This document shows, one piece after another, positions 1-5,760 of a DNA stretch of 13,845 nt (positions are counted from its first letter, which is position 1; each line of letters begins with the position of its first letter). The notes beneath the pieces were generated by a model. The model worked only from the letters and a program-made list of their open reading frames with translations, made no database searches and was not told the DNA's origin. The DNA is from JBALVO01 sp036961445 (GTDB taxonomy: Bacteria > Pseudomonadota > Gammaproteobacteria > Pseudomonadales > Halieaceae). The stretch covers positions 1 through 13,845 of the forward strand of contig JBALVO010000104.1 in assembly GCA_036961445.1 (NCBI GenBank), read 5' to 3'. The translations under genes were made by a program, and so were the position numbers.

Positions 1-179
1 TTGAGCAACTCATATTTGAAAGCGGCTATGCCGGCACCTGAAGCAGCCATAATAAGCATAGAAACAGCAAAAACTAATCCACTTTTTCGGTGTATCAAGC
101 CACCTTTAAGGGCATAAAACGCTATGGAACCTGAAATCAGGGCCATGGCACCTGCAAATATATGGAAGGCCGTGATCAC
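1..179 (-). CDS. Small multi-TM membrane protein, DUF2306-like (N-terminal part)
   Basis: The minus strand opens with a GTG at 177-179, about ten bases after a GGAAAA ribosome-binding site, with an in-frame stop two codons upstream. The 59 visible residues start V-I-T-A-F-H-I-F-A-G-A-M. They form two hydrophobic helices (about residues 3-25 and 34-55) separated by a basic turn, LKGGLIHRKSG. A His near the N-terminus, followed by a GxxAL helix and a KGG-x-x-H-R-x-(S/A)-G turn, is the pattern of the DUF2306 group of predicted bacterial membrane proteins, whose function is unknown. The gene runs off the left edge, so length and C-terminus cannot be judged. IS remnant A lies about 90 bp upstream of the start. 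The family call rests on memory of the motif only. Confidence 0.55.
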   Translation of the reverse strand, partial: MITAFHIFAGAMALISGSIAFYALKGGLIHRKSGLVFAVSMLIMAASGAGIAAFKYELL

Positions 180-331
180 TATCTATTTTCCAGATCAAAT
201 CGACCGCATCATGCTAGCACAAGGGGGTACCGGAAAATTTATTTTTCTGGGCCAGATAAATTAAGGGTTTTGACAAGTTAAACATCAGGAAAAAGGCAAT
301 TCTGATCTAGTTGCCTCAAGCAGCGGCGCTG

Positions 332-466
332 CCACAGATAATGCTGCTTGCCATTGATCTGAATGGTCCGGCACACCGGCGAAGACTTCATCAATGAAGA
401 ATGTATCACCTTAGCCTCGGTGCTTTTGCTTCAATCGACGTGTATAAATGGCGCCGAATTTGATAC
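332..466 (-). pseudogene. IS6-family transposase fragment A (D1 region)
   Basis: Reading the minus strand from 466 gives CIKFGAIYTRRLKQKHRG. An in-frame TAA follows (411-413) where copy C has Tyr, then GDTFFIDEVF (DEVF at 381-392), which carries the first catalytic Asp of the IS6 DDE triad. An inserted segment at 360-381 then shifts the frame, and INGKQHYLW (332-358) continues in another frame. The fragment is therefore dead by a nonsense codon, a frameshift and loss of both ends. It is the only copy in the window that keeps the D1 region. Confidence 0.75.
360..381. repeat. 22-bp repeat, copy 1 (inside IS remnant A)
   Basis: A 22-nt string containing CCGGCACACCGG (4-bp arms, CACA loop) is identical to 9335-9356. 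Here it interrupts the transposase reading frame just after the DEVF codons. In remnant C it sits in a different part of the gene. Nothing else in the window matches it. Confidence 0.7.
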
Positions 467-1645
467 AGAGCCTGCCCCATGAGCGCAACGCGGGGCAGGC
501 AATGTGTGAAGTATGGTGTCGAGTACAGAAGCGCCGAGGCCTTTGCAGATATCCTGGGGATTAACATGCTGGGCCTGATTGTCAGGATCAGATGCCTTGA
601 AGGGCATTTCCAGAAAAAGCGCCAGACAGCCGAATGTCGATTCCACATAATCCGTAGCGATGGTGCGCGCATTGTTTGTGCTGCAACTGCTGCCGCAGCA
701 ACTCTGGCCACCTGCTGCCTGGTGAGTGTCATAATCCTGGGCAACCTGGAAGTCTGCATTGACTTGCTCATAATGGCGCTTGAAGTTCAGTGCCCTGGTC
801 GTGAGCTGCTTTGAGGATTTTCCGCCCATCATAAAGCTGTAAGGAATCTCTTCATCACCATGTATGTCGAGAAAAAGATCAACCCCTATAGCATGCATGG
901 CTTTTCGCACGTAATAAACTTCCGGCGCCTCAAATTGTGAGGGTTCATGCCAGATGCTGTTGAGGTTTACGCCAGTCGCGTTGGTTCGGTGGTTGCCCTT
1001 CGCGCTACCGTCGGGGTTCATGTTCGCCACGATATAAAAGGTCGATTCATCTAACAGCTTTTCTGCGGTCTCGTCGTTGCTCAGCAATCGCGCTAACAAA
1101 CCCTCAATAAACCACTGCGCCATGGTTTCGCCAGGGTGTTGGCGGGCGATAATCCACACCTTCTTTTTTTGCGCACCTTCATCCAGCTGCCCATGGCCAA
1201 CCACAAGCAAGTCTATTGATCGTTGCTCTGGCGTGTGTCCCAGACTGATGTGTGTACAGCGCTTCGACGTTAGTGCATCAGTGAAAACCTGTTGCTGCCT
1301 GGCCTGGCTGTAGGGTGGAAAGTATGCGTAGCTGACACACGCCTGCTCGGGTGTGTGATCAATCACCAGATCTTTGCCGTCGTAATGGGTGGGCACACGA
1401 AACCATGCTTGCCCGTCATATGAGGCCACTGCCTGGTAATTTGACCAACCTGCAGCAAAGGTGCTGCTGCCGGCATCAACTATGGTGATTTTATGTGGTT
1501 CACCTGCCGTGGTGTCCAGCCTGAAATGGAACCATTGGGCATTGCAGGATTGATTGTCACCACGAAGTCTCAAGTTGATGTTCTGTGGGTGGACTGCATT
1601 GATGATGTTGATGCTGCCACTGTCGAAATTTGTTGTAATCATCAT
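431..1645 (-). CDS. M14-family zinc carboxypeptidase, C-terminus extended into IS DNA
   Basis: Predicted cytosolic metallocarboxypeptidase of peptidase family M14, of the bacterial cytosolic-carboxypeptidase-like type with an N-terminal beta domain. Counting from the first possible ATG (1651), zinc ligands are His172 and Glu175 in RQHPGETMAQW and His264 in LDIHGDEE. The substrate-binding segment is NMNPDG...GNHRTNATGVNLN (210-231), and the catalytic Glu348 lies in LFLEMPFK. There is no signal peptide. AAGGA lies eight bases before the ATG at 1643-1645 but only two before the ATG at 1649-1651, so the former is chosen. The gene follows the permease by about 50 bp with no terminator, so it is probably co-transcribed. 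The last 12 residues are encoded by IS remnant A, so the native stop was probably lost. A Cys-rich loop (QSCCGSSC, 317-323) precedes the catalytic Glu. The substrate is unknown. Confidence 0.87.
   Translation of the reverse strand: MMITTNFDSGSINIINAVHPQNINLRLRGDNQSCNAQWFHFRLDTTAGEPHKITIVDAGSSTFAAGWSNYQAVASYDGQAWFRVPTHYDGKDLVIDHTPEQACVSYAYFPPYSQARQQQVFTDALTSKRCTHISLGHTPEQRSIDLLVVGHGQLDEGAQKKKVWIIARQHPGETMAQWFIEGLLARLLSNDETAEKLLDESTFYIVANMNPDGSAKGNHRTNATGVNLNSIWHEPSQFEAPEVYYVRKAMHAIGVDLFLDIHGDEEIPYSFMMGGKSSKQLTTRALNFKRHYEQVNADFQVAQDYDTHQAAGGQSCCGSSCSTNNARTIATDYVESTFGCLALFLEMPFKASDPDNQAQHVNPQDICKGLGASVLDTILHTLPAPRCAHGAGSVSNSAPFIHVD
470..500 (-). terminator. Perfect 9-bp hairpin at the 3' end of the carboxypeptidase gene
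   Basis: GCCTGCCCC (470-478) and GGGGCAGGC (492-500) form a perfect 9-bp GC-rich stem with a 13-nt loop. It lies inside the last codons before the IS junction at 466/467. There is no T-tract after it; IS sequence starts three bases beyond the stem. It may be the stem of the operon's original terminator whose T-run was replaced by the IS. It could also be a chance hairpin in coding DNA. Confidence 0.4.
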
Positions 1646-1695
1646 GTTCATATTCCTTAACGCTAAGTGCTTGATAGCAGGGAGTGGGTGTTGAT

Positions 1696-2640
1696 CTACA
1701 GGAGTTCGATCACAAACCCCGTTAAACAGGCCGTGTTGAAAACCAACGCGATAAATGCCAGCAGCAGTGGCCAGTGGAACATTTTTTTCATCATGATCAT
1801 CTCTGGCAGACTGGCGCCGGCCCCGCCGATGGTCAACGACATAATGGCGCCCATGCTCATGCCTTTGGCAGCCAACGATGCCGCTATGGGTACCATGGTG
1901 GATGCCCGCACATAGAGCATCACGCCGACCAGCGCAGCCGCGGGTATCACCCAGAAAATAGATCCGTTGGATAACTGCTCGAAAAAAGTCACTGGAACAT
2001 AGCCATTTATCAGCGCACCGACAGCGACCCCCAGAACCATATAGGGCACAAAGGACATAAATTGAGACAGGCTTTCCCTGGCCAGCTCAGACCATCTCAC
2101 CTTGGATGCATTGGCAGTTTGGTTGCCGCTGCATCCGCTTGCGCTTGCTGTGCCATTGCCATCGGCCTTATTGCTGTGGCACGTGGGGACGAGCAGTTCC
2201 TCGCGTATATACCGGTCAAACTGGAAATGCTGGAGCAGCCAGCCACTGCAGACTGCTAGTGCAATCACGAATCCGGCATAGACCAGGGTGATTTGTGCAC
2301 CGAAACTCACCCAGAAGAGCCCGGCTATAAAAGGGTTCAGCAGTGGTGACGTAAACAAAAACGTCATAATGGGGCCAAATGGCGCGCGTGCCTTAATCAG
2401 GCCAATGGTCATTGGCAGTGTTGAACAGCTGCAGAACGGCGTCACCGCGCCCAGGCCGATAGCCACGCCATAGCCTCTGGTGCCGCTCAGCAGCACCTTG
2501 ATCTTGCTGGCGGGCAGTTTTTGATTAACAAAGCTCACGATAAAGCTGATCACCAGGAACAGCGCCGCCAGTTCCCCGAATGTATTGAAAAAGAACTCAA
2601 ATGCCTGTCGCATCTCATCGGAAATCATCGAGTAGAACAT
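1696..2640 (-). CDS. ArsP/DUF318-type permease (PF03773-like)
   Basis: Inner-membrane permease of 314 residues with about eight hydrophobic segments arranged as two homologous halves. The signature TPFCSCSTLPMTIGL (67-81), with Cys70 and Cys72, followed by FLFTSPLLNP, is the hallmark of the ArsP_1/DUF318 permease family. Its characterised ArsP members export trivalent organoarsenicals. The second half carries YVRASTMVPIAASLAAKG and IGGAGASLPE. The central hydrophilic loop (about 151-182) is Ser/Asn/Gly-rich with Cys154 and Cys170. The ATG at 2638-2640 has GGGAG six bases upstream. It lies 63 bp downstream of arsR, separated by a terminator-like hairpin and a palindromic operator, and about 50 bp before the M14 gene. 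Efflux of an arsenical or other thiophilic compound is inferred from family and context. The exact substrate is not shown by sequence, so no symbol is given. Confidence 0.88.
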   Translation of the reverse strand: MFYSMISDEMRQAFEFFFNTFGELAALFLVISFIVSFVNQKLPASKIKVLLSGTRGYGVAIGLGAVTPFCSCSTLPMTIGLIKARAPFGPIMTFLFTSPLLNPFIAGLFWVSFGAQITLVYAGFVIALAVCSGWLLQHFQFDRYIREELLVPTCHSNKADGNGTASASGCSGNQTANASKVRWSELARESLSQFMSFVPYMVLGVAVGALINGYVPVTFFEQLSNGSIFWVIPAAALVGVMLYVRASTMVPIAASLAAKGMSMGAIMSLTIGGAGASLPEMIMMKKMFHWPLLLAFIALVFNTACLTGFVIELL

Positions 2641-2662
2641 TCACATCTCCCATTATAAATTG

Positions 2663-2686
2663 ATTATTCTAGAATTATAGAATAAT
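2663..2686. promoter_or_regulatory. 24-bp palindrome, candidate ArsR operator upstream of the permease
   Basis: A 24-bp near-perfect inverted repeat, with ATTATTCTA arms and one mismatched pair near the centre, lies between arsR and the permease. The core ATTATTCTAGAA also occurs on the other strand just upstream of arsR (3039-3050). Winged-helix ArsR/SmtB repressors bind AT-rich palindromes of this type, so repression of the permease by the upstream gene product is likely. Confidence 0.6.
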
Positions 2687-2692
2687 AGAAGT

Positions 2693-2711
2693 AAAAAAAG
2701 GGGCTACCCCT
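2693..2711 (-). terminator. Short intrinsic terminator/attenuator overlapping the arsR stop codon
   Basis: On the minus strand AGGGG-TAG-CCCCT is followed by seven T (2693-2699). The stem is five base pairs (four G-C plus one A-T) and the three-base loop is the arsR stop codon TAG itself (2704-2706). It looks like a weak intrinsic terminator lowering read-through into the permease. A ribosome terminating on arsR would cover the stem, so translation could antagonise it. Confidence 0.55.
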
Positions 2712-2997
2712 CGTCGTCCAGGCAACACTCGTCAGACAGAAACGCCATCAGCTCAGACAGTGCCGCAAATTGCGCAAAGCATCTTAAAACCCGTCCCTCT
2801 CTGACCTGCTTGAGCAAGCCAACCCGCGCCAGTCGCGAAATGTGATGGGACAAGGTTGAAGCCGGCACATTAAGTTGTTGCTGGATACTCGATACGGGCA
2901 AACCTTCATTACCGGCCTTCACCAGTGCGCGATAGACCCCCAATCGAGTCGTATGGCCTAACTCAGCCAGTTGTTCAGCCGCCATTTCAATTTGCAT
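2704..2997 (-). CDS. arsR: ArsR/SmtB-family metalloregulatory repressor
   Basis: A 97-residue winged-helix repressor. Recognition helix: VPASTLSHHISRLARVGLL (44-62). Wing: VREGRVLRCF (65-74). The classical CVC metal site in the recognition region is absent. Instead there is Cys73 and a vicinal pair Cys91-Cys92 in the tail SDECCLDDEG. This resembles the C-terminal cysteine arrangement known from the Acidithiobacillus ferrooxidans ArsR, where a vicinal pair plus a third Cys binds As(III). The start at 2995-2997 is chosen because AAGGTGA lies six bases upstream and the fold begins at once. An upstream in-frame ATG at 3088-3090 lies inside IS debris. The gene heads the operon with the permease and carboxypeptidase. 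Palindromes in its promoter and before the permease suggest autoregulation. The effector is not proven. Confidence 0.88.
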   Translation of the reverse strand: MQIEMAAEQLAELGHTTRLGVYRALVKAGNEGLPVSSIQQQLNVPASTLSHHISRLARVGLLKQVREGRVLRCFAQFAALSELMAFLSDECCLDDEG

Positions 2998-3034
2998 GGA
3001 CGTCACCTTAGACGAGTTCTCATAGCCAGTCAAG

Positions 3035-3058
3035 ATATTTCTAGAATAATCGAAATAT
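3035..3058. promoter_or_regulatory. Candidate ArsR operator in the arsR promoter
   Basis: ATATTTC (3035-3041) and GAAATAT (3052-3058) form perfect 7-bp arms around a 10-bp AT-rich spacer. The right arm covers the predicted -10 box (3054-3059), so bound repressor would block RNA polymerase. It shares the core ATTATTCTAGAA, on the minus strand, with the palindrome upstream of the permease. Confidence 0.55.
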
Positions 3059-3081
3059 AAAGAAACCGCACGTTTTGACAA
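3054..3081 (-). promoter_or_regulatory. Hybrid sigma70 promoter of arsR with its -35 box in an IS6 end
   Basis: On the minus strand TTGTCA (3076-3081, 5/6 to consensus) and TATATT (3054-3059, 5/6) are separated by 16 bp. The -35 hexamer is part of the IS6-type terminus CTTGTCAAAAC, reading outward. The -10 lies in host DNA. Outward -35 boxes in terminal repeats are well known in the IS6 family (e.g. IS26). The predicted start of transcription is near 3047, about 50 bases before the arsR ATG. Confidence 0.6.
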
Positions 3082-3096
3082 GTTAAACATCAGGAA
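3071..3096. repeat. IS6 left-end stub abutting remnant E
   Basis: CGTTTTGACAAGTTAAAC plus the following bases match the first 26 bp of remnant A (266-292) with one difference at the first base. It lies directly outside the true left end of remnant E (3097), whose position is fixed by the 49-bp distance to the transposase stop. It is therefore the tip of a second, otherwise lost, IS copy. Confidence 0.7.
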
Positions 3097-3353
3097 AGTT
3101 CTGACAACTTAACTCTACCAGACTACAGGAATCTTCCACCAGATCTCAGGCAACTGCCCCACTCCATTATGCACACGCGCTGAAACTGAAATTCCTGTAA
3201 TGCTCAGCGAGAAGATCTTCAGCCTCGCGATGGCTTAAATTGAAGCGATAGCGGAGCCAGACGGTATAGCTGATGATATCTGGAGGGAATCGGTGGCGTT
3301 TGTAGGTATTCATTCTGCGATTGTCTCCCAGAGCCAGTGAATTTGGCAGTACC
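3097..3353 (-). mobile_element. IS6-family remnant E: 257-bp internally deleted, MITE-like copy
   Basis: Both termini survive: the left end GTTCTGACAACTTAAC (3098-3113) and the right end, read outward, GGTACTGCCAAATTCAC (3337-3353). The transposase ATG (3311-3313) is 40 bp from the right end, exactly as in copy C. The residual transposase stop at 3146-3148 is 49 bp from the left end, as in B and D. The middle of the gene is gone. No 8-bp target duplication is seen, consistent with later rearrangement. The copy separates the arsR operon from the cupin gene. Confidence 0.8.
3167..3313 (-). pseudogene. IS6 transposase deletion derivative E (48-codon in-frame N/C fusion)
   Basis: The minus strand from 3313 reads MNTYKRHRFPPDIISYTV, then WLRYRFNLSHREAEDLLAE. 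This is the N-terminal helix-turn-helix region of this IS6 subgroup. It then jumps in frame to HYRNFSFSA, which matches the C-terminal HYRDLRVSAF of copy B, and ends at TAA (3167-3169). The whole DDE catalytic core is missing. The open frame is probably fortuitous, but it could encode a 48-residue peptide with the DNA-binding segment. Confidence 0.7.
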
Positions 3354-3417
3354 TGAATAAGTACTTGCGGTCAGTTAAGCGCATCTTTGTAGCTTCAGTC
3401 CATGATCTCAAGCTAAC

Positions 3418-3445
3418 TTGCCAGCACCTCATTTCTGTCTATACT
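3418..3445 (+). promoter_or_regulatory. Predicted sigma70 promoter of the cupin gene
   Basis: TTGCCA (3418-3423) and TATACT (3440-3445) are separated by 16 bp, each matching consensus at five of six positions. The predicted transcript would start near 3452 and carry a leader of about 57 nt before the ATG at 3509. The promoter lies outside remnant E. Confidence 0.5.
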
Positions 3446-3508
3446 CACTACCCTCGGCGCATAAGCACGCGCCAGCGAGCCAGTACCTGCAATAATAAAG
3501 GTAACGAT

Positions 3509-3958
3509 ATGCCCCAGCTTTCTCCAGGTTTTGATGATCCCCAAACTGCATGGCAGCAACTTCCCAATGCGGACCACTTGTGGTTTTCGATTCTGGATAT
3601 CGACGAAGACAACAAGATCATCGATGTCCTGGTCAAAATGGCAGCCAATGAACAAGTATTTCTGCACCGGCACACAGCGCCCAACCATATGATCGTGCTG
3701 AGAGGCGAGCATCGACTGTACGAGGCCGATGGTAGCTTGAAAGAAGTGCGACCCACAGGGTGCTATACCGCCAGTCCGGCCAGTGACGAACCCCACCGGG
3801 AAGGTGGCGGTGACGAAGACGTGGTCATCCTGTTCAGTATTCGCAGTAACGGCGGGACTTGTTACGAGTTACTGGACGATCAGGGGGAAATAATTTCCAC
3901 GCTGGGCTTTGATGACTTCAAGAACATTTACGCCGCGAGCGCCGCCAATAGCGAATAA
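3509..3958 (+). CDS. Cupin-domain protein (ChrR-like/dioxygenase-type single cupin)
   Basis: A 149-residue single-domain cytosolic protein. Cupin motif 1 is FLHRHTAPNHMIVLRGEHRLY (51-71), with metal-ligand candidates His53, His55 and the Glu/His that follow. Motif 2 is represented by PHREGGGDEDVVILF (95-109), with His96. This arrangement resembles cupin_7/ChrR-like cupins and small 2,4'-dihydroxyacetophenone-dioxygenase-like proteins, in which the histidines hold Zn or Fe. The start at 3509 is chosen because AAAGGTAA lies just upstream and the conserved fold begins soon after; the longer open frame from 3365 covers the predicted promoter. It stands alone between IS remnant E and a lone IS terminus, with its own promoter, and is convergent with the acyl-CoA ligase. 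Its reaction cannot be deduced. Confidence 0.8.
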   Translation: MPQLSPGFDDPQTAWQQLPNADHLWFSILDIDEDNKIIDVLVKMAANEQVFLHRHTAPNHMIVLRGEHRLYEADGSLKEVRPTGCYTASPASDEPHREGGGDEDVVILFSIRSNGGTCYELLDDQGEIISTLGFDDFKNIYAASAANSE

Positions 3959-3977
3959 CCCCAAGAACTCAACCGGG

Positions 3978-3994
3978 GGTACTGCCAACTTGAC
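3978..3994. repeat. Solo IS6-like terminus between cupin and acyl-CoA ligase genes
   Basis: GGTACTGCCAACTTGAC matches the 17-bp terminus family of the other copies (for example GGTACTGCCAAATTCAC of remnant E right end, GGTACTGACAAGTTAAC at 7690). No transposase sequence adjoins it. It also forms the interior of a CCGGG/CCCGG hairpin (3973-4001) between the two convergent genes. Confidence 0.5.
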
Positions 3995-4023
3995 TTCCCG
4001 GAGCCTGAAATATCAGCGGCCAA

Positions 4024-5631
4024 TCAGTGCCTTTCGATTTCATTCCGGGCCCACTTGTAATCGGCCTTGCCATTCGGTGCACGCTTCACCTGGTCGACGA
4101 TCACGATCTGCTTGGGGATTTTATAGGCGGCGAGTTTGGTTCGAGTAAACTCACGCAGTGTCTCGGCGTCGCATTCGCTATCGGGTATGAGTGAGGCGAC
4201 GCCCGTGACGCGTTGCCCAAATTTCTCATCATCGATGCCGACAACCAGGCAGTCCACGACATCAGGATGCTGCTTGACCACCTCTTCGACTTCTTCGGGG
4301 TAGACCTTCTCGCCTGCGGTGTTGATGCAGTTCGAACCGCGGCCGAGCAGGGTGAGTGAGCCGTCCCCCTCGACGAGAGCCCAATCGCCGGGGAAGGAGT
4401 AGCGAACGCCCTCGATCGTCTTGAAGGTGGCGGCACTCTTTTCTGAGTCTTTATAGTAGCCACGGGGGACAGTCCCCCCGGCGGCCACCATGCCGGCTTC
4501 ACCCGAGCCCGGTTCCACCTCGCGCCCATCCTCTGTAAATACCTTGGTGTCTTCACCCTTGGTGAAGCGCGCGGTTTCGCCGACGCTCCCTCGGGTCGTC
4601 ACCTGCATGCCCATGCTGCCTTCAGTAGAGCCCATAGCGTCGATCAGAACGAACTCGTGCCACTCCAGAAGCGCTTGCTTGACCTCGGTGGTCCACATGA
4701 CGCCCGAGGAAAGAACCAAGTCGATTCTTGAAAGGTCGTAGGGGCGTCCTGCGCTCTGCGCGCCTTGCAGGGCCTTGATCATGGGTTTGGCGAAAGCATC
4801 TCCCACGATCACGAGTTGTGTGATGGCTTCGTCCTGGGCCGATTGCCATAGTTCGTCCGCATCCAGAGACCGGCTGGGCAGCGTCACGACCTTGCCCCCC
4901 GCAAGGTGCGGCATCATGGCGCCCAACCACATGCCTGTGCCGTGCATGAGTGGACACGCGGGAATGGAGCTTACAGAGCGTCCCTCGTCATAGGCGGCTT
5001 TGACCACCGATGCGACGTCTTTGGGCTCAGGGATTTCGAGGCCAAGGATCGGGAATCGCGAAATGAAGAACTGCACCATGGCTCCGGTGTCGTACATGAC
5101 ACCTTTGGGCATGCCCGTTGTGCCACCGGTGTAAAGCATGTAGAGGTCATCAGCCGAGCGGGTGATCCTGTCTGCGGGGTCGTGTGCGGTGACCAACTCT
5201 TCGTAGTCCACAGCGCCTGGCACAGACTCCCCCCCGTCATCGACCTGAATCCAGAGTCGAACCTTGTCGGCGCGCTCCATGACACGGGCCACTCGATCTC
5301 CCAGGCTCGAATGGAAGACAAGTGCTTCGGCATCGGAGTTGTCAAGCAGATAGAGGAGTTCGTCATCCAGGTAGCGATAGTTGATATTGATCGGTACGCC
5401 GCGAATCTTCATACTCGCGTATTGGGCTTCCATATATTCGTTGCTGTTGTAGAGGTAGAGGCCCACTTTGGAATTCGGACCCAGGCCCGACTCCAGAAGA
5501 GCTTGCGCCAGTCGGGCTGACCGGTTGTCGTATTCGCTCCATGTGCGCCGATTCTGACCGTGAACCAGTGCCTCCTGATCGCCAATCACATCGGCGATGG
5601 ACTCCCAGATGCTCGCGTAATGTTTCTCCAA
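4024..5631 (-). CDS. Acyl-CoA synthetase (AMP-forming, FadD-like)
   Basis: A 535-residue member of the ANL superfamily that activates a carboxylic acid to its CoA thioester through an acyl-adenylate; cytosolic or membrane-associated. The P-loop YTGGTTGMPKG is at 167-177. The adenylate motif AMGSTEG is at 332-338. FPGDWALV (413-420) holds the ribose-binding Asp416, and LLGRGSNCINTAGEKVYPEEVEE (428-450) is the hinge and A8 region. The catalytic Lys522 lies in RAPNGKAD. Full length, no frameshifts. The start is TTG (5629-5631), six bases after a strong AAAAGGAG. It resembles FadD19/FadD3-type ligases of steroid or branched-chain acid breakdown more than E. coli FadD, but substrate preference is inference. 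It stands alone between a solo IS terminus and IS remnant B. The putative lipid genes beyond the gap are compatible but not physically linked. Confidence 0.92.
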   Translation of the reverse strand: MEKHYASIWESIADVIGDQEALVHGQNRRTWSEYDNRSARLAQALLESGLGPNSKVGLYLYNSNEYMEAQYASMKIRGVPININYRYLDDELLYLLDNSDAEALVFHSSLGDRVARVMERADKVRLWIQVDDGGESVPGAVDYEELVTAHDPADRITRSADDLYMLYTGGTTGMPKGVMYDTGAMVQFFISRFPILGLEIPEPKDVASVVKAAYDEGRSVSSIPACPLMHGTGMWLGAMMPHLAGGKVVTLPSRSLDADELWQSAQDEAITQLVIVGDAFAKPMIKALQGAQSAGRPYDLSRIDLVLSSGVMWTTEVKQALLEWHEFVLIDAMGSTEGSMGMQVTTRGSVGETARFTKGEDTKVFTEDGREVEPGSGEAGMVAAGGTVPRGYYKDSEKSAATFKTIEGVRYSFPGDWALVEGDGSLTLLGRGSNCINTAGEKVYPEEVEEVVKQHPDVVDCLVVGIDDEKFGQRVTGVASLIPDSECDAETLREFTRTKLAAYKIPKQIVIVDQVKRAPNGKADYKWARNEIERH

Positions 5632-5760
5632 GGGGAACTCCTTTTCTCGGGGAATATCGATCTAAAGGGTGGACTCTGGCGCTTTACTTCGCCAATCGCG
5701 CAGCGGTTTGCTCGGCAATCAAGAGCAGTACAGAAAGCATTAACGCCTCTTCTTTCCAGA

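Larger units (their letters stand above)
266..466 (-). mobile_element. IS6-family remnant A (left end plus mid-transposase fragment)
   Basis: The left terminus GGTTTTGACAAGTTAAAC sits at 266-283. It and the next bases up to 292 repeat exactly the stub at 3072-3097. From here to about 325 the sequence aligns with the left end of remnant C (8904 onward). 332-466 is a piece of the transposase gene. Homology stops abruptly at 466/467, where the M14 carboxypeptidase gene begins, so the right half and right terminus are missing. The C-terminal two thirds of the transposase are also deleted. No target duplication is visible. The element points the same way as the other four remnants. Confidence 0.8.

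Noticed and set aside
226..242. Possible further IS6 end stub (GGTACCGGAAAATTTAT) outside remnant A
   Set aside because: About 13 of 17 bases match the right end of B, but the mismatches hit conserved positions and no distance rule supports it; kept only as a possibility.
479..814. Plus-strand open frame opposite the carboxypeptidase
   Set aside because: Shadow of the well-supported M14 gene; no domain or initiation signals.
2998..3090. Longer N-terminus for ArsR (start at 3090)
   Set aside because: It begins inside the IS tip, covers the predicted promoter, and the good Shine-Dalgarno and the start of the fold are at 2997.
3365..3508. Longer N-terminus for the cupin protein
   Set aside because: It overlaps a good promoter, lacks cupin features, and AAAGGTAA favours the ATG at 3509.
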